A stretch of 42,347 bases of DNA from Bacillota bacterium. GTDB taxonomy: Bacteria; Bacillota; Clostridia; Lachnospirales; Lachnospiraceae. Positions 1 through 8,359 of this stretch are shown here, in pieces. Position 1 is the first letter of the stretch; every line of letters starts with the position of its first letter. The stretch is taken from the NCBI GenBank assembly GCA_023436225.1, contig JAEZKA010000004.1:1-42347 (forward strand), read 5' to 3'. Both the position numbers and the translations under genes were made by a program. The notes below the pieces were generated by a model that saw only the letters and a list, made by a program, of their open reading frames with translations, had not been told where the DNA came from and made no database searches.

Positions 1-128
1 ATTTCATAAGCAATTTATCCCTGTTTAACATATATTATAAAACTACAATTGGTAAGCCGTATGCCTTAGTAGGGCACGTGCGGTTTGATAAGGGGGCAAC
101 CTAGAAATAGGCTGCCCTACTTTCTTAC
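1..128 (+). mobile_element. 3' end of a bacterial group II intron (domains V and VI)
   Basis: Positions 53-86 read as intron domain V. The sequence AGCCGTATGCC is closed by GGGCACGTGCGGTTT, keeping the AGC catalytic triad, its G-U wobble and the usual length of about 34 nt. Positions 91-120 fold as domain VI (GGGGGCA...CCTA, GAAA loop, TAGG...TGCCCT), with an unpaired A at 119 as the likely branch point. The 3' end is probably the AC at 127-128. The reverse transcriptase gene is not in the window and would lie to the left, so I cannot tell whether the intron is complete. The exact 3' end is inferred. Confidence 0.7.
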
Positions 129-158
129 TAATAGAGAGCTGTGCTTGAGGTATAGATA

Positions 159-392
159 AAGGTCCTTATGCTTGAGTCGCAGCTACGAAAGGAAGCCAGA
201 TAGATCATAGGCTCCCCTCACACACCGGTTCCAAGACATCTCACTCATTTGTATACCTGAAACGTACATAAAAAGTCTATGTTCGTTTCTGGTATACAAA
301 TTGAGCAAGCTGTCTTGCAAACGGTGCATTACGGGAAGCCTATAACCTATCCTGCTTCTTATTGAGATATCTTGAACAAGCATAAGGACCTT
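159..392. repeat. 234-bp imperfect palindrome, MITE-like or giant hairpin
   Basis: The ends are a perfect 16-bp inverted repeat (AAGGTCCTTATGCTTG at 159-174, its complement at 377-392). The two arms stay recognisably complementary through to a centre near 274; for example TTTGTATACC at 248-257 is answered by GGTATACAAA at 291-300. On the + strand the right arm runs into a T6 tract (391-396), so a transcript would end as a very long hairpin with a U tail. No transposase and no clear target-site duplication were seen. Open frames inside it look accidental. A non-autonomous transposon remnant or a structured RNA/terminator are the two readings. Confidence 0.6.
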
Positions 393-471
393 TTTTGTAT
401 CCTGTGAGCGACAGTATTTTGTGCTATTCCTGTTGGCATTAAGTAACTCGATCTGTGGTGGGAGTTTTCGA

Positions 472-966
472 TTACAGGAGCTTTGCCATATAATACTCGT
501 CTACATATTCTCCATCGATGAGGAGAGAGCGGCGCTTTGTGCCTTCGATTTCGAAACCGTATTTCTGATAGAGAGTAATGGCAGGTCGGTTCATGCAAAG
601 GACAGTTAGCTCAAGCCGTGCAAGACCCTGCTCCTTGGCCCAGAGAAGTAATTGATCAAATAGCTGTCGGCCAAAGCCTTTGGAGCGTGCCTTTTCTAAT
701 AGCCCGATTACGATGTATGCACTATGACGGTTCCGTTGAAAGCTTCCCTTCGAAGCGGCTAAGAAGCCGACGATCTCATCCGTCTGTACTGCGCATAGAA
801 GCAGGTTGTTATTCGTGATAGACGCTCTGATATTATTCAGGGTTCTATTAATATCGTTTAACCGCTCATTAGGTTCATACATCATATATTTGGTTTCGTG
901 GTCTAATTGTAACTGCATGTTCAGGAAAGCCTGCGCATCGTTTTCCAATACTTTTCTGACTAACAT
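472..966 (-). CDS. GNAT family N-acetyltransferase
   Basis: This is a 164-residue acetyltransferase of the GNAT fold, expected to move an acetyl group from acetyl-CoA to an amine; the substrate is unknown. The acetyl-CoA loop is visible as R-S-K-G-F-G followed by RQLFDQLLLWAKEQG. The late strand LELTVLCMNRPAITLYQKYGF is the usual GNAT motif B, in which the Tyr-x-Lys-Tyr-Gly-Phe segment is typical. Length is normal for a single-domain member. On the minus strand GGAGGT is followed by ATCA and two tandem ATGs; I use the second (966), which gives the better spacing. The first is at 969, and a longer start at 981 would place the ribosome site inside the gene. It stands alone, opposite in direction to all its neighbours. 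Confidence 0.85.
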   Translation of the reverse strand: MLVRKVLENDAQAFLNMQLQLDHETKYMMYEPNERLNDINRTLNNIRASITNNNLLLCAVQTDEIVGFLAASKGSFQRNRHSAYIVIGLLEKARSKGFGRQLFDQLLLWAKEQGLARLELTVLCMNRPAITLYQKYGFEIEGTKRRSLLIDGEYVDEYYMAKLL

Positions 967-1449
967 CATTGATACCTCCATAGTAATTTACGTTTTATGT
1001 AAAGTGTATATAATAATAACACATTTATATCAGGGTTTCCAGTTTTTGTTGCTTTGATGTATTCTGTCATATCCGGGTTATAATATCCTGGTGATTTTTG
1101 AGATACCGTAGGCTAATAAGTTGTATGAATAATTACTGATTATCTAGGCGGATTGAAAGGCGTATCTTGAATTTTAATATAAATATAGGAAGATTTAAAA
1201 TTATGTATTTTGTTTTGCACAAGTATGAGTTATAATCATGTGTAAATATATTTTACTGAGTCTGCCTAGTAGAGCGAATTCCTTGGTTTTCTGCCCCCTC
1301 AAAGCACGCTTTGCGCACTTTTTATTATCATGAATTGGTGCTGTCGCCCAGCTTCGCGGTGTCTTGGCAGCATGCAGGATTAGTAAGGAATTTCTTATAA
1401 TAATGATTTACAAATCAGATAGGTATAGTGATAGAAATGAGGCTGTATT
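967..1449. other. Intergenic region upstream of ecfA1
   Basis: No gene is supported here. Two possible + strand promoters are visible: TTGAAA (1153-1158) with TAATAT (1175-1180) at 16-bp spacing, and a perfect TATAAT at 1231-1236 with a poor TTGTTT 15 bp upstream. Around 1299-1325 an imperfect hairpin (AAAGCACGC/GCGCACTTT) runs into TTTTT, a weak terminator or attenuator. Further on, TGCTG (1338-1342) and CAGCA (1367-1371) can pair. Either promoter would place this hairpin in the ecfA1 leader, but I recognise no riboswitch consensus. Confidence 0.35.
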
Positions 1450-2319
1450 ATGGATATGATTAAAGTAGATAAGCTGTCCTTTGAATATATCAGACGGGAT
1501 GAGAACGGTAATGTGGAGTCCATTAATAAGGCAATCGATGAGGTCAGCCTTAATGTGAAGAAGGGCGACTTTATTGCGATACTTGGTGCAAACGGGTCCG
1601 GCAAATCCACATTAGCTAAGCACATTAATGCGATTCTTTATCCAACGGAGGGCAGCATATGGGTGAACGGATTAAAGACCTCGGAGGAGAAGAACCTCTG
1701 GGATATCCGTCAAAGTGCCGGAATGGTATTCCAGAATCCGGATAATCAGATAATTGCTACTGTAGTAGAGGAGGATGTAGGCTTTGGACCCGAGAATCTG
1801 GGTATTCCCACGGAGGAGATCTGGAAGAGGGTGGAGAAGAGTCTTAAGGCCGTCGGTATGTTGGAGTTCAGACACCTTTCGCCGAATAAGCTTTCCGGTG
1901 GGCAGAAGCAAAGGGTGGCGATTGCCGGTATCATGGCTATGAAGCCCGAATGCATCGTCCTTGATGAGCCTACCGCGATGCTTGATCCCAATGGCCGTAA
2001 GGAGGTTATTGCAACCGTTCGGGAGCTGAATAAGTCAGAGAATGTAACAGTACTGCTCATTACCCATCATATGGATGAGGTAATCTATGCGGATAAGGTA
2101 TTCGTCATGGAGCAGGGTCATGTGGTGATGGAAGGAACTCCGAGAGAGATATTCTCCAGAGTCGAAGAGATTAAGAGGTATCGAATGGATGTGCCACAGG
2201 TTACTGAGCTGGCATATGAACTAAGCAAAGAGGGCTATGATATTCCCGCAGGTCTACTGACAGTAGAAGAGCTTGTCAATGCGATTGAAGCTCTAAAACG
2301 CTCAAATAAGGCGGATTAG
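1450..2319 (+). CDS. ecfA1: ECF transporter ATP-binding protein EcfA1
   Basis: One of the two ATPases of the energy-coupling factor module that powers vitamin and metal uptake by swappable substrate-binding S components. The 289-residue protein shows Walker A GANGSGKS (46-53), a Q-loop (VFQNPDNQ), signature LSGGQ (148-152) and Walker B with D172-E173. The residues after Walker B (PTAMLDP) and the H-loop (LITHHMDE) are intact. The ribosome site ATGAGG ends 7 nt before the ATG. It is followed by ecfA2 and ecfT, the standard order. The C-terminal extension after about residue 230 is normal for EcfA proteins. No S component gene is nearby, as expected for a shared (group II) module. Confidence 0.95.
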   Translation: MDMIKVDKLSFEYIRRDENGNVESINKAIDEVSLNVKKGDFIAILGANGSGKSTLAKHINAILYPTEGSIWVNGLKTSEEKNLWDIRQSAGMVFQNPDNQIIATVVEEDVGFGPENLGIPTEEIWKRVEKSLKAVGMLEFRHLSPNKLSGGQKQRVAIAGIMAMKPECIVLDEPTAMLDPNGRKEVIATVRELNKSENVTVLLITHHMDEVIYADKVFVMEQGHVVMEGTPREIFSRVEEIKRYRMDVPQVTELAYELSKEGYDIPAGLLTVEELVNAIEALKRSNKAD

Positions 2320-2432
2320 TATTAGGACATACAGTTTATCCCAATAGAGGAGAGACAAGCTTATTTTGGCTATTTGAGCCTCTAAGGGGTATATAATGGA
2401 ATGGCCTCGACGAGGCAGTATGGAGGTATTCG

Positions 2433-3287
2433 GTGCAAATTATATTTGATAAGATAAATTATGTTTATAGCGGTGGTACAGCCTTTTCCAGGCATGCAAT
2501 CAAGGACATCAGCTTTACCATCAGTAAGGGTGAATTCATAGGTCTGATCGGACATACCGGCTCCGGGAAGTCAACCTTGATCCAGCATATGAATGGCATA
2601 ATCAAGGCAACCAGCGGACACATCTATTTTAATGGGGAGGATATCTACGATCCGGGTTATAAGCTGACCGGACTTCGCAGTAAGGTAGGCTTGGTATTCC
2701 AATATCCGGAGCACCAGTTATTTGAGACCACCGTATTCAAGGATGTGTTATTTGGACCTACGAATCTGGGACTTGATAAATTAGAGTGCGAGCTTCGTGC
2801 CTATGAAGCCCTGAAGATGGTTGGAATCGGTGATGATCTTCTGGATGCATCACCCTTCGAATTGTCCGGAGGGCAGAAGCGGCGTGTGGCGATTGCCGGC
2901 GTTCTGGCTATGAAGCCGGAGGTATTAATTCTAGATGAGCCTACTGCCGGTCTTGATCCGAAGGGCAGGGACGATATTCTGGAGCAGATCGGCAAGCTGC
3001 ACCGTGAAAGTGGATTGACGATAATTCTGGTTACACATAGCATGGAGGATGTGGCCGATTACGCAGACCGCCTCTTTGTTATGAATAAGGGTGAACTGGT
3101 ATTACAGCATCCGACCAAGGAAGTGTTTTCCCATTATAAGGAGCTGGAGCAGATGCATCTGGCAGCTCCCCAGGTAACCTATGTTATGAACGCTCTGAAG
3201 GATCGTGGGTATTCGGTTAAGACTGATGCTACCACCATAACAGAAGCAAAGAATGAGATACTTGCGCTGCTTCGCGCAGGTCGATAG
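2433..3287 (+). CDS. ecfA2: ECF transporter ATP-binding protein EcfA2
   Basis: Second ATPase of the ECF module, forming a heterodimer with EcfA1 on the membrane protein EcfT. The 284 residues contain Walker A GHTGSGKS (40-47), Q-loop VFQYPEHQ, signature LSGGQ from 144, Walker B D168-E169 and H-loop LVTHSMED. The protein starts at GTG (2433), set by GGAGGT at 2422-2427 with 5-nt spacing. There is no nearby in-frame ATG that fits. The 113-bp gap to ecfA1 is longer than the 13-bp gap to ecfT, so ecfA2-ecfT are tightly coupled and ecfA1 is likely in the same transcript. Confidence 0.95.
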   Translation: MQIIFDKINYVYSGGTAFSRHAIKDISFTISKGEFIGLIGHTGSGKSTLIQHMNGIIKATSGHIYFNGEDIYDPGYKLTGLRSKVGLVFQYPEHQLFETTVFKDVLFGPTNLGLDKLECELRAYEALKMVGIGDDLLDASPFELSGGQKRRVAIAGVLAMKPEVLILDEPTAGLDPKGRDDILEQIGKLHRESGLTIILVTHSMEDVADYADRLFVMNKGELVLQHPTKEVFSHYKELEQMHLAAPQVTYVMNALKDRGYSVKTDATTITEAKNEILALLRAGR

Positions 3288-3300
3288 GAAGTGAGACATT

Positions 3301-4113
3301 ATGATCAGAGATATTACCATTGGACAGTACTATCCCACAGACTCCATATTGCATCGATTGGACCCGAGAGTAAAGCTGATCGGAACCTTTCTGTTTATTA
3401 TTTCGCTATTTATTTTCCAATCCTTCTATGGATATGTCGTGGTTACCATATTTCTTATATCCGTAATTAAGTTATCAAGGGTGCCCTTTCGATTCATTAT
3501 CAAAGGACTGAAGGCCGTCGTAATACTATTGTTGTTCACGGTCTTCTTCAATATGTTCTTCTTACCGGGTGAGCCACTTGTAGAATTCTATTTTATTACG
3601 ATAACGAAGGAAGGCTTGATTAGTGCCGGTTTCATGGCAATCCGTCTGACCTACCTGATTATTGGCTCTTCCCTTATGACCTTTACCACGACCCCGAACC
3701 AATTAACAGATGGTCTGGAGAAGGTGCTACGACCCTTGAATCGTATTAAGGTGCCGGTACACGAGATTTCTATGATGATGTCTATCGCACTACGCTTTAT
3801 CCCTATTCTTCTGGAAGAGACGGATAAGATTATGAAGGCGCAGATGGCAAGAGGAGCGGATTTTGAATCAGGTGGAATCCTTAAGAGGGCAAAGAGTCTT
3901 ATTCCTTTGCTCGTTCCGTTATTCGTATCGGCTTTCCGTCGTGCCAATGACCTCGCGATGGCTATGGAAGCCAGATGCTACCGTGGTGGTGACGGAAGAA
4001 CCAAGATGAAGCCCCTACACTACCAGCGTAGAGATTATGTGGCTTATATTGGGATGTTGGTATATCTGGGTGCAATCATTGCGGTGAATATGATTGTGAA
4101 GGCATATTTATAA
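3301..4113 (+). CDS. ecfT: ECF transporter transmembrane protein EcfT
   Basis: Integral membrane scaffold (270 residues) joining the EcfA1/EcfA2 ATPases to S components. Hydrophobic segments lie near residues 22-60, 75-95, 105-130 and 245-265. Between them are the two coupling-helix motifs typical of EcfT, Ala-Arg-Gly at 183-185 and Ala-Arg-Cys at 224-226, the second a variant of the usual ARG. These dock into grooves of the ATPases. The ATG at 3301 is preceded by AGGAAG at a normal distance and lies 13 bp after ecfA2. Confidence 0.93.
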   Translation: MIRDITIGQYYPTDSILHRLDPRVKLIGTFLFIISLFIFQSFYGYVVVTIFLISVIKLSRVPFRFIIKGLKAVVILLLFTVFFNMFFLPGEPLVEFYFITITKEGLISAGFMAIRLTYLIIGSSLMTFTTTPNQLTDGLEKVLRPLNRIKVPVHEISMMMSIALRFIPILLEETDKIMKAQMARGADFESGGILKRAKSLIPLLVPLFVSAFRRANDLAMAMEARCYRGGDGRTKMKPLHYQRRDYVAYIGMLVYLGAIIAVNMIVKAYL

Positions 4114-4213
4114 TTGTGTGTCAAAAGCTAATTTAATTATTGTATCGTCAGCTTGCACACTAAATTAATTCCAATCATATTAATAAATAACGACGGAGGT
4201 TTATAGCTGACTT

Positions 4214-4957
4214 ATGAAGCGTGTGAAACTGGTAATTGCATACGATGGGACAAGATACTGTGGCTGGCAGCTGCAACCAGGGCAACCTACGATTGAAGCA
4301 GAATTGAATAAAGCGTTATCAGAGCTTTTGAAAGAAGAGATAACGGTTATCGGTGCAAGTCGAACGGACTCCGGTGTTCACGCACTTGGTAATGTTGCAA
4401 TATTTGATACCGATAGCGCAATCCCGGCTGAGAAGATATGCTTTGCTTTGAATGTGCGTCTGCCTGAGGATATCCGGGTACAGAGCTCCATGGAGGTTGC
4501 TTCTGATTTCCACCCACGCAGGACAGTCAGTCGGAAGACCTATGAATATCGTATCTTGAATCGAAAGATTGCTTTACCGACTGAGAGGCTATATTCCACC
4601 CATGTATACTATGATCTGGATGTTGCAAGAATGCATAAAGCCGCAGAATATCTCATAGGGGAGCATGATTTTAAGAGCTTCTGTTCCGTGAAGACTCAGG
4701 TAACTGATACGGTAAGAACCATTCATCAACTGGAGGTACGCCGTGATGTGGATAACATTACGATAAGAGTAACCGGTAGTGGATTTCTCTACAATATGGT
4801 TCGGATTATTGCCGGAACTCTGATTGAGATAGGTAGGGGAGCTTATCCTCCTGAAAGGATGGAGGAGATCCTACACAGCTGTGATCGCAGTCGTGCCGGC
4901 CCCACAGCCTTACCTCAAGGATTGACTCTTATGAAGATAGAGTATGAAGATGAGTAA
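4214..4957 (+). CDS. truA: tRNA pseudouridine(38-40) synthase TruA
   Basis: Converts uridines at positions 38-40 of the tRNA anticodon arm to pseudouridine. The 247-residue protein has the N-terminal YDGTRYCGWQ block and the catalytic aspartate D52 in GASRTDSGVHA. The later FHPRRTVSRKTYEYRI and the C-terminal GSGFLYNMVRIIAGTLIEIG block are also typical. The location directly after ecfT is the common clostridial arrangement. The ribosome site GGAGGT (4196-4201) is unusually far (12 nt) from the ATG; a stop codon just upstream in frame excludes a longer start, so the spacing is real or a weaker site is used. Confidence 0.95.
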   Translation: MKRVKLVIAYDGTRYCGWQLQPGQPTIEAELNKALSELLKEEITVIGASRTDSGVHALGNVAIFDTDSAIPAEKICFALNVRLPEDIRVQSSMEVASDFHPRRTVSRKTYEYRILNRKIALPTERLYSTHVYYDLDVARMHKAAEYLIGEHDFKSFCSVKTQVTDTVRTIHQLEVRRDVDNITIRVTGSGFLYNMVRIIAGTLIEIGRGAYPPERMEEILHSCDRSRAGPTALPQGLTLMKIEYEDE

Positions 4958-5004
4958 AAGCAAAAGTAAAAACTAGAGTATTGGGGAAGAATGGAGAATT
5001 AATC

Positions 5005-5694
5005 ATGCTTGAATTTACTAATGATATGACTACAGTGAACGATACAACTATAATGATACGATTGTTATTAGCGATCCTCTGCGGCGGTGTTATCGGCTTT
5101 GAACGTGGACGAACCGGGCGTCCGGCAGGACTCCGCACACATATACTGGTCTGCCTTGGTTCCACCATGGCAATCTTAACGAATCAGTACGTATATGAGA
5201 CCTTCGGGGTCAGTGATCCCACCAGACTCGGAGCGCAGGTGATCTCCGGAATCGGTTTCCTTGGTGCTGGAACGATTATTGTCACCGGTCGACATCAGGT
5301 TAAGGGTCTGACGACAGCCGCAGGCCTATGGGCGACGGCCTGTATGGGATTAGCAATCGGGATAGGCTTCTATAAGGCAGCGATATTTGGATGTCTATTA
5401 ATCTCCTTCTCTACAGTGGTACTCCATCGTCTTGATAACTTTATGCTATCTAAGTCTAAGGTACTGGATGTATATATCGAATTTGGGAAGTCTGCTTCCA
5501 TCACGAATGTACTCGATAATCTGAAGCAAAATGAGGTCAGCATCGATTCTATTGAGATCGTGAAGCCCTCTTATAATTCCAATTCTTCTACAGCAGCTAT
5601 TATGACTCTTCGTCTGAGACAGAAGAAGTTCAGATTTGAAACCATCACGAAAATCAATGCCATCGAGGGTGTAGAATTCGTAGAAGAAATATAG
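5005..5694 (+). CDS. MgtC/SapB family membrane protein
   Basis: A 229-residue inner-membrane protein of the MgtC family. Members affect magnesium homeostasis or F-ATPase activity in pathogens, but most, including this type, are not transporters of known substrate. The MgtC signature is clear in RLLLAILCGGVIGFERG and in the following GLRTHILVCLGSTM and GIGFLGAGTII. About five membrane helices fill residues 15-145, then comes a soluble ACT-like C-terminal domain of about 85 residues. I start at ATG 5005, which has GGAG 10 nt upstream; a TTG at 4981 has no ribosome site. It is followed by a strong terminator, ending the ecf-truA-mgtC group. Confidence 0.85.
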   Translation: MLEFTNDMTTVNDTTIMIRLLLAILCGGVIGFERGRTGRPAGLRTHILVCLGSTMAILTNQYVYETFGVSDPTRLGAQVISGIGFLGAGTIIVTGRHQVKGLTTAAGLWATACMGLAIGIGFYKAAIFGCLLISFSTVVLHRLDNFMLSKSKVLDVYIEFGKSASITNVLDNLKQNEVSIDSIEIVKPSYNSNSSTAAIMTLRLRQKKFRFETITKINAIEGVEFVEEI

Positions 5695-5800
5695 TACTAA
5701 TTTATCGTCCTAATAGAAAGAAAAATTTGGGACTTTTGTCCTAACTGATATGTATTCTTAGATGGATTATTGGCATTATTAACAGGTTTCTAAAGGTTTC

Positions 5801-5853
5801 ACTCCTAATTATGACGGGAATGTAGAATTTCTTGTCAATTAGGAGTTTTTTTT
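5801..5853 (+). terminator. Rho-independent terminator after mgtC-like gene
   Basis: ACTCCTAATT...GAC pairs with GTCAATTAGGAGT, giving a stem of about 13 bp with one small bulge, followed directly by eight T. It separates the housekeeping block from the polysaccharide locus. Confidence 0.9.
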
Positions 5854-5981
5854 GTACACAAAAAGAGATAACAATGATAAAAATTTCACGATATATGATT
5901 ATTAGCCTGATTTATTACTCCAGAAGTAAATAAAAATAATCAAATAAATGTAAAATATATCCAAATAGTATTAATGAGTAG

Positions 5982-6011
5982 TTGACATATTGGAAAATTG
6001 TGTATTATAAT
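5982..6011 (+). promoter_or_regulatory. Sigma-A-type promoter of the exopolysaccharide locus
   Basis: TTGACA (5982-5987) and TATAAT (6006-6011) are both perfect consensus, with an 18-bp spacer. Transcription would start near 6018, leaving a leader of about 165 nt before the first small gene at 6183. Confidence 0.8.
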
Positions 6012-6182
6012 AAGAACTCAGTAATAGGAAATAATAACAAATTAAGTAATGATATTACATGTTAAATAATGGTGGATATTGTTGCTAAAAGTAAGGCTGC
6101 TTATGTCAGCAATAAGCACAGGAAAATAAAGTAGCTTATTAACAGCAGATTTTTGAAACACAGTAAGTGGGGGATTAATGGT

Positions 6183-6386
6183 ATGAAAGGAATCGTGGCT
6201 TTTTTTGTTAACTTACTTTTTAGTAATCAGGAGACCTATAACCTGAACGAAGGAGTATTAATCATTGTTCTTATCAGCTTATTAGCCGCATTGACGATCA
6301 GTATTATTGTAGCTAAGAAGAATAATCTATTCAATAAGCCGATGGGATATGATGATCCGTTAGGTGAGACGGACCAACTGAAGTGA
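6183..6386 (+). CDS. Small single-pass membrane protein
   Basis: A 67-residue protein with no family that I recognise. It has a weakly hydrophobic N-terminus (GIVAFFVNLLF) and one clear membrane helix near residues 23-44 (GVLIIVLISLLAALTISIIV). A basic Lys-Lys-Asn segment and an acidic tail (DDPLGETDQLK) follow. I chose the ATG at 6183, with GTGGGGG 9 nt upstream; a TTG at 6153 would be longer but has no ribosome site. It is the first gene after the locus promoter and sits 23 bp before the initiating transferase gene, so a role beside that membrane enzyme is plausible but only inferred. Confidence 0.6.
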   Translation: MKGIVAFFVNLLFSNQETYNLNEGVLIIVLISLLAALTISIIVAKKNNLFNKPMGYDDPLGETDQLK

Positions 6387-6409
6387 TACATAGACAATGA
6401 GGATGCCGT

Positions 6410-7825
6410 ATGAAGCGTGAGAATGCACAAGTAACAGGTTGGCTGACGATGTTCGTCGACCTGGTAAGTATGATAGCAGCCTTCTATCTGGCTGCATATA
6501 TCAGGGGCGGGATCATACAATTAGGGTATTTTAACGAGATATACCGCAATGCCCTGATGGTATTGTTCTTCGCTATCATCATCGTCAATAACTTTGAACA
6601 AGAGAAAAAGAATGTATGCAAGAGAGGATATCTGGAGGAGCTTGTACATATTATTAAGAATCAGGGGAAGATTGGTCTGATCCTATTAGCTTATATGTTC
6701 ATGGTACAGCAGGGAAGTATATTCTCCCGTATATTCATATTCCTGTTCTTTTTACTTAATACATTGATTAGCTATGTGATGAGAAGCTACCTGAAGATCT
6801 ATATGTTGGTCTTATTCAAGAAAAGCACCAGCAGCCGGAAGGTTATGTTAGTCACGACCTCAAGGAATGCACGTCGTGTACTACGTAGAATGAGGCAGGA
6901 GAATGAATGGCAGATATACATTACAATGATTGCCTTGTGGGATGAGAATCGCATCGGTGAGAAGGTGGATGGGCTAGAGATCGTTGCGGATCGGGATACG
7001 TTATTCGAGGTTGCAAAACGGAACGTAGTTGATGAAGTATTCATCTATATTCCGCGTAGCATCAAGATAGATCTGGAGGCTTTGGTCCTGGAATTCGAGC
7101 GGATGGGCATCGTAGTCCATCTGAATCTAGACATCTTCAGTAACATTAATCTGAAGGAGAAGACGATTAATGAGCTCGCCGGTCACAATGTCGTGACCTT
7201 CTCAACCAAATTATTCGATACAAAGCATGCTATCATAAAACGTTCTCTGGATATAGCAGGGGGCCTAGTAGGCTGCGTCCTTCTACTCCTACTGTCTATC
7301 TTTCTTGTGCCCGTGATTAAGATAGAATCACCAGGGCCGGTCTTCTTCAAGCAGACTCGGGTCGGGAAGAATGGAAGGAAGTTCAAGATCTATAAGTTCC
7401 GCTCTATGTACAAGGATGCGGAGCAGCGCAAGCAGGAGCTGATGGAGAAGAACGAGATGAAGGGGCTGATGTTCAAGCTGAGCGATGACCCAAGAATTAC
7501 TAAAGTAGGTAAGTTCATTCGTAAGACCAGTCTGGATGAATTCCCCCAGTTCATCAACGTGTTGAAAGGGGATATGAGCTTAGTGGGAACCAGACCTCCG
7601 ACGGAGGATGAGTTCCTTCAGTATGAGTCGCAGCATAAGAGAAGACTGATGCTTAAGCCAGGATTGACCGGACTGTGGCAGGTCAGCGGAAGAAGTGATA
7701 TCAATGACTTTGAAGAAGTGGTACGGATGGATCTGGAGTACATAGATAATTGGTCGGTGAAGATGGATGCGAAGTTGATATTTAAGACAGTGGGGATCGT
7801 AGTGTTTGGAAGAGGGGCGAGGTAA
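6410..7825 (+). CDS. Undecaprenyl-phosphate sugar-1-phosphate transferase (initiating transferase)
   Basis: Starts repeat-unit synthesis by moving a sugar-1-phosphate from a nucleotide sugar to undecaprenyl phosphate at the inner face of the membrane. The 471-residue protein has four N-terminal membrane helices (about 10-135), a nucleotide-binding-like middle, a further helix (KRSLDIAGGLVGCVLLLLL) and the C-terminal bacterial sugar transferase domain. That domain shows GPVFFKQTRVGKNG, KFRSM, the TSLDEFPQ block, GDMSLVGTRPP and KPGLTGLWQVSGRS, all hallmarks of the WcaJ/CpsE family. GAGGA lies 6 nt before ATG. Whether the sugar is glucose or galactose cannot be read from sequence. It differs from the short PglC type by its long membrane region. 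Confidence 0.93.
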   Translation: MKRENAQVTGWLTMFVDLVSMIAAFYLAAYIRGGIIQLGYFNEIYRNALMVLFFAIIIVNNFEQEKKNVCKRGYLEELVHIIKNQGKIGLILLAYMFMVQQGSIFSRIFIFLFFLLNTLISYVMRSYLKIYMLVLFKKSTSSRKVMLVTTSRNARRVLRRMRQENEWQIYITMIALWDENRIGEKVDGLEIVADRDTLFEVAKRNVVDEVFIYIPRSIKIDLEALVLEFERMGIVVHLNLDIFSNINLKEKTINELAGHNVVTFSTKLFDTKHAIIKRSLDIAGGLVGCVLLLLLSIFLVPVIKIESPGPVFFKQTRVGKNGRKFKIYKFRSMYKDAEQRKQELMEKNEMKGLMFKLSDDPRITKVGKFIRKTSLDEFPQFINVLKGDMSLVGTRPPTEDEFLQYESQHKRRLMLKPGLTGLWQVSGRSDINDFEEVVRMDLEYIDNWSVKMDAKLIFKTVGIVVFGRGAR

Positions 7826-8359
7826 AGGATTAGTTCATTCATAGTTCCTATATCTTTGAATAACTGATGTGTCTTGTAGAATGGTTTATGACGGATACGA
7901 TAGAGTATTAAAAACAATAATAGGAACAAAAGTAAGTTGTTTTTGATAGGAGACTCTGAGCTCATATTTTTTATCCAAGAAAAGGAACAGAAAACCATAA
8001 TAAGTTTGGCCCTGATGACATTTGATGGATGTTATACAAAGCTGAGATTTGACTTATATGGTCGGCTTGTACGGCAGGATAAAGAGAAAGATGATTAGTT
8101 CATCTTTCCTAGTGATAAAGAAAATTGTATATCGAAACTGCTAGATTTACATAGAAATTAAGATATAGTCATTAAAACAAAATGTTTATGTTCAACAAGA
8201 AAATGATTGAAATTGGATAGATAGCCGAACAGAGAATGTTATGAGGATTTGAGGAAGTTAGTGGTCTTTGATAGGTGTATCAAATATAAATGTTCTGAGG
8301 CTCAACCATATAGATAACACAATTCTCGATAGCTGGTAAAAAGGAGAGGTAAATGAAGA
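7826..8359. other. Intergenic region before ugd
   Basis: No complete gene is seen. A perfect 9-bp hairpin GAAAGATGA/TCATCTTTC lies at about 8088-8110 with no T run after it. A possible promoter TTGTAT-17 bp-TACATA begins near 8126. An open stretch without a good start runs roughly 7913-8098 on + and ends with a plausible-looking 27-codon segment; it may be a remnant. The gap divides the initiating transferase from the precursor genes. Confidence 0.4.

Larger units (their letters stand above)
5695..6182. other. Intergenic region between mgtC-like gene and exopolysaccharide locus
   Basis: Holds a small hairpin TTGGGAC/GTCCTAA (about 5736-5753), the strong terminator at 5801-5853, a very AT-rich stretch (5860-5980), the promoter at 5982-6011, and a leader of roughly 165 nt. 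The leader contains a hairpin TGCTTAT (6098-6104)/ATAAGCA (6112-6118). I see no riboswitch, EAR-type or LoaP-type element that I can name, and no gene. Confidence 0.6.

Noticed and set aside
183..383. Minus-strand open frame of 66 codons inside the palindrome
   Set aside because: It follows from the inverted-repeat structure, has no ribosome site and resembles no protein.
7913..8098. Start-less + strand open stretch of about 60 codons before ugd
   Set aside because: No start codon with a ribosome site and no family recognised; could be a remnant but too weak to call a pseudogene.
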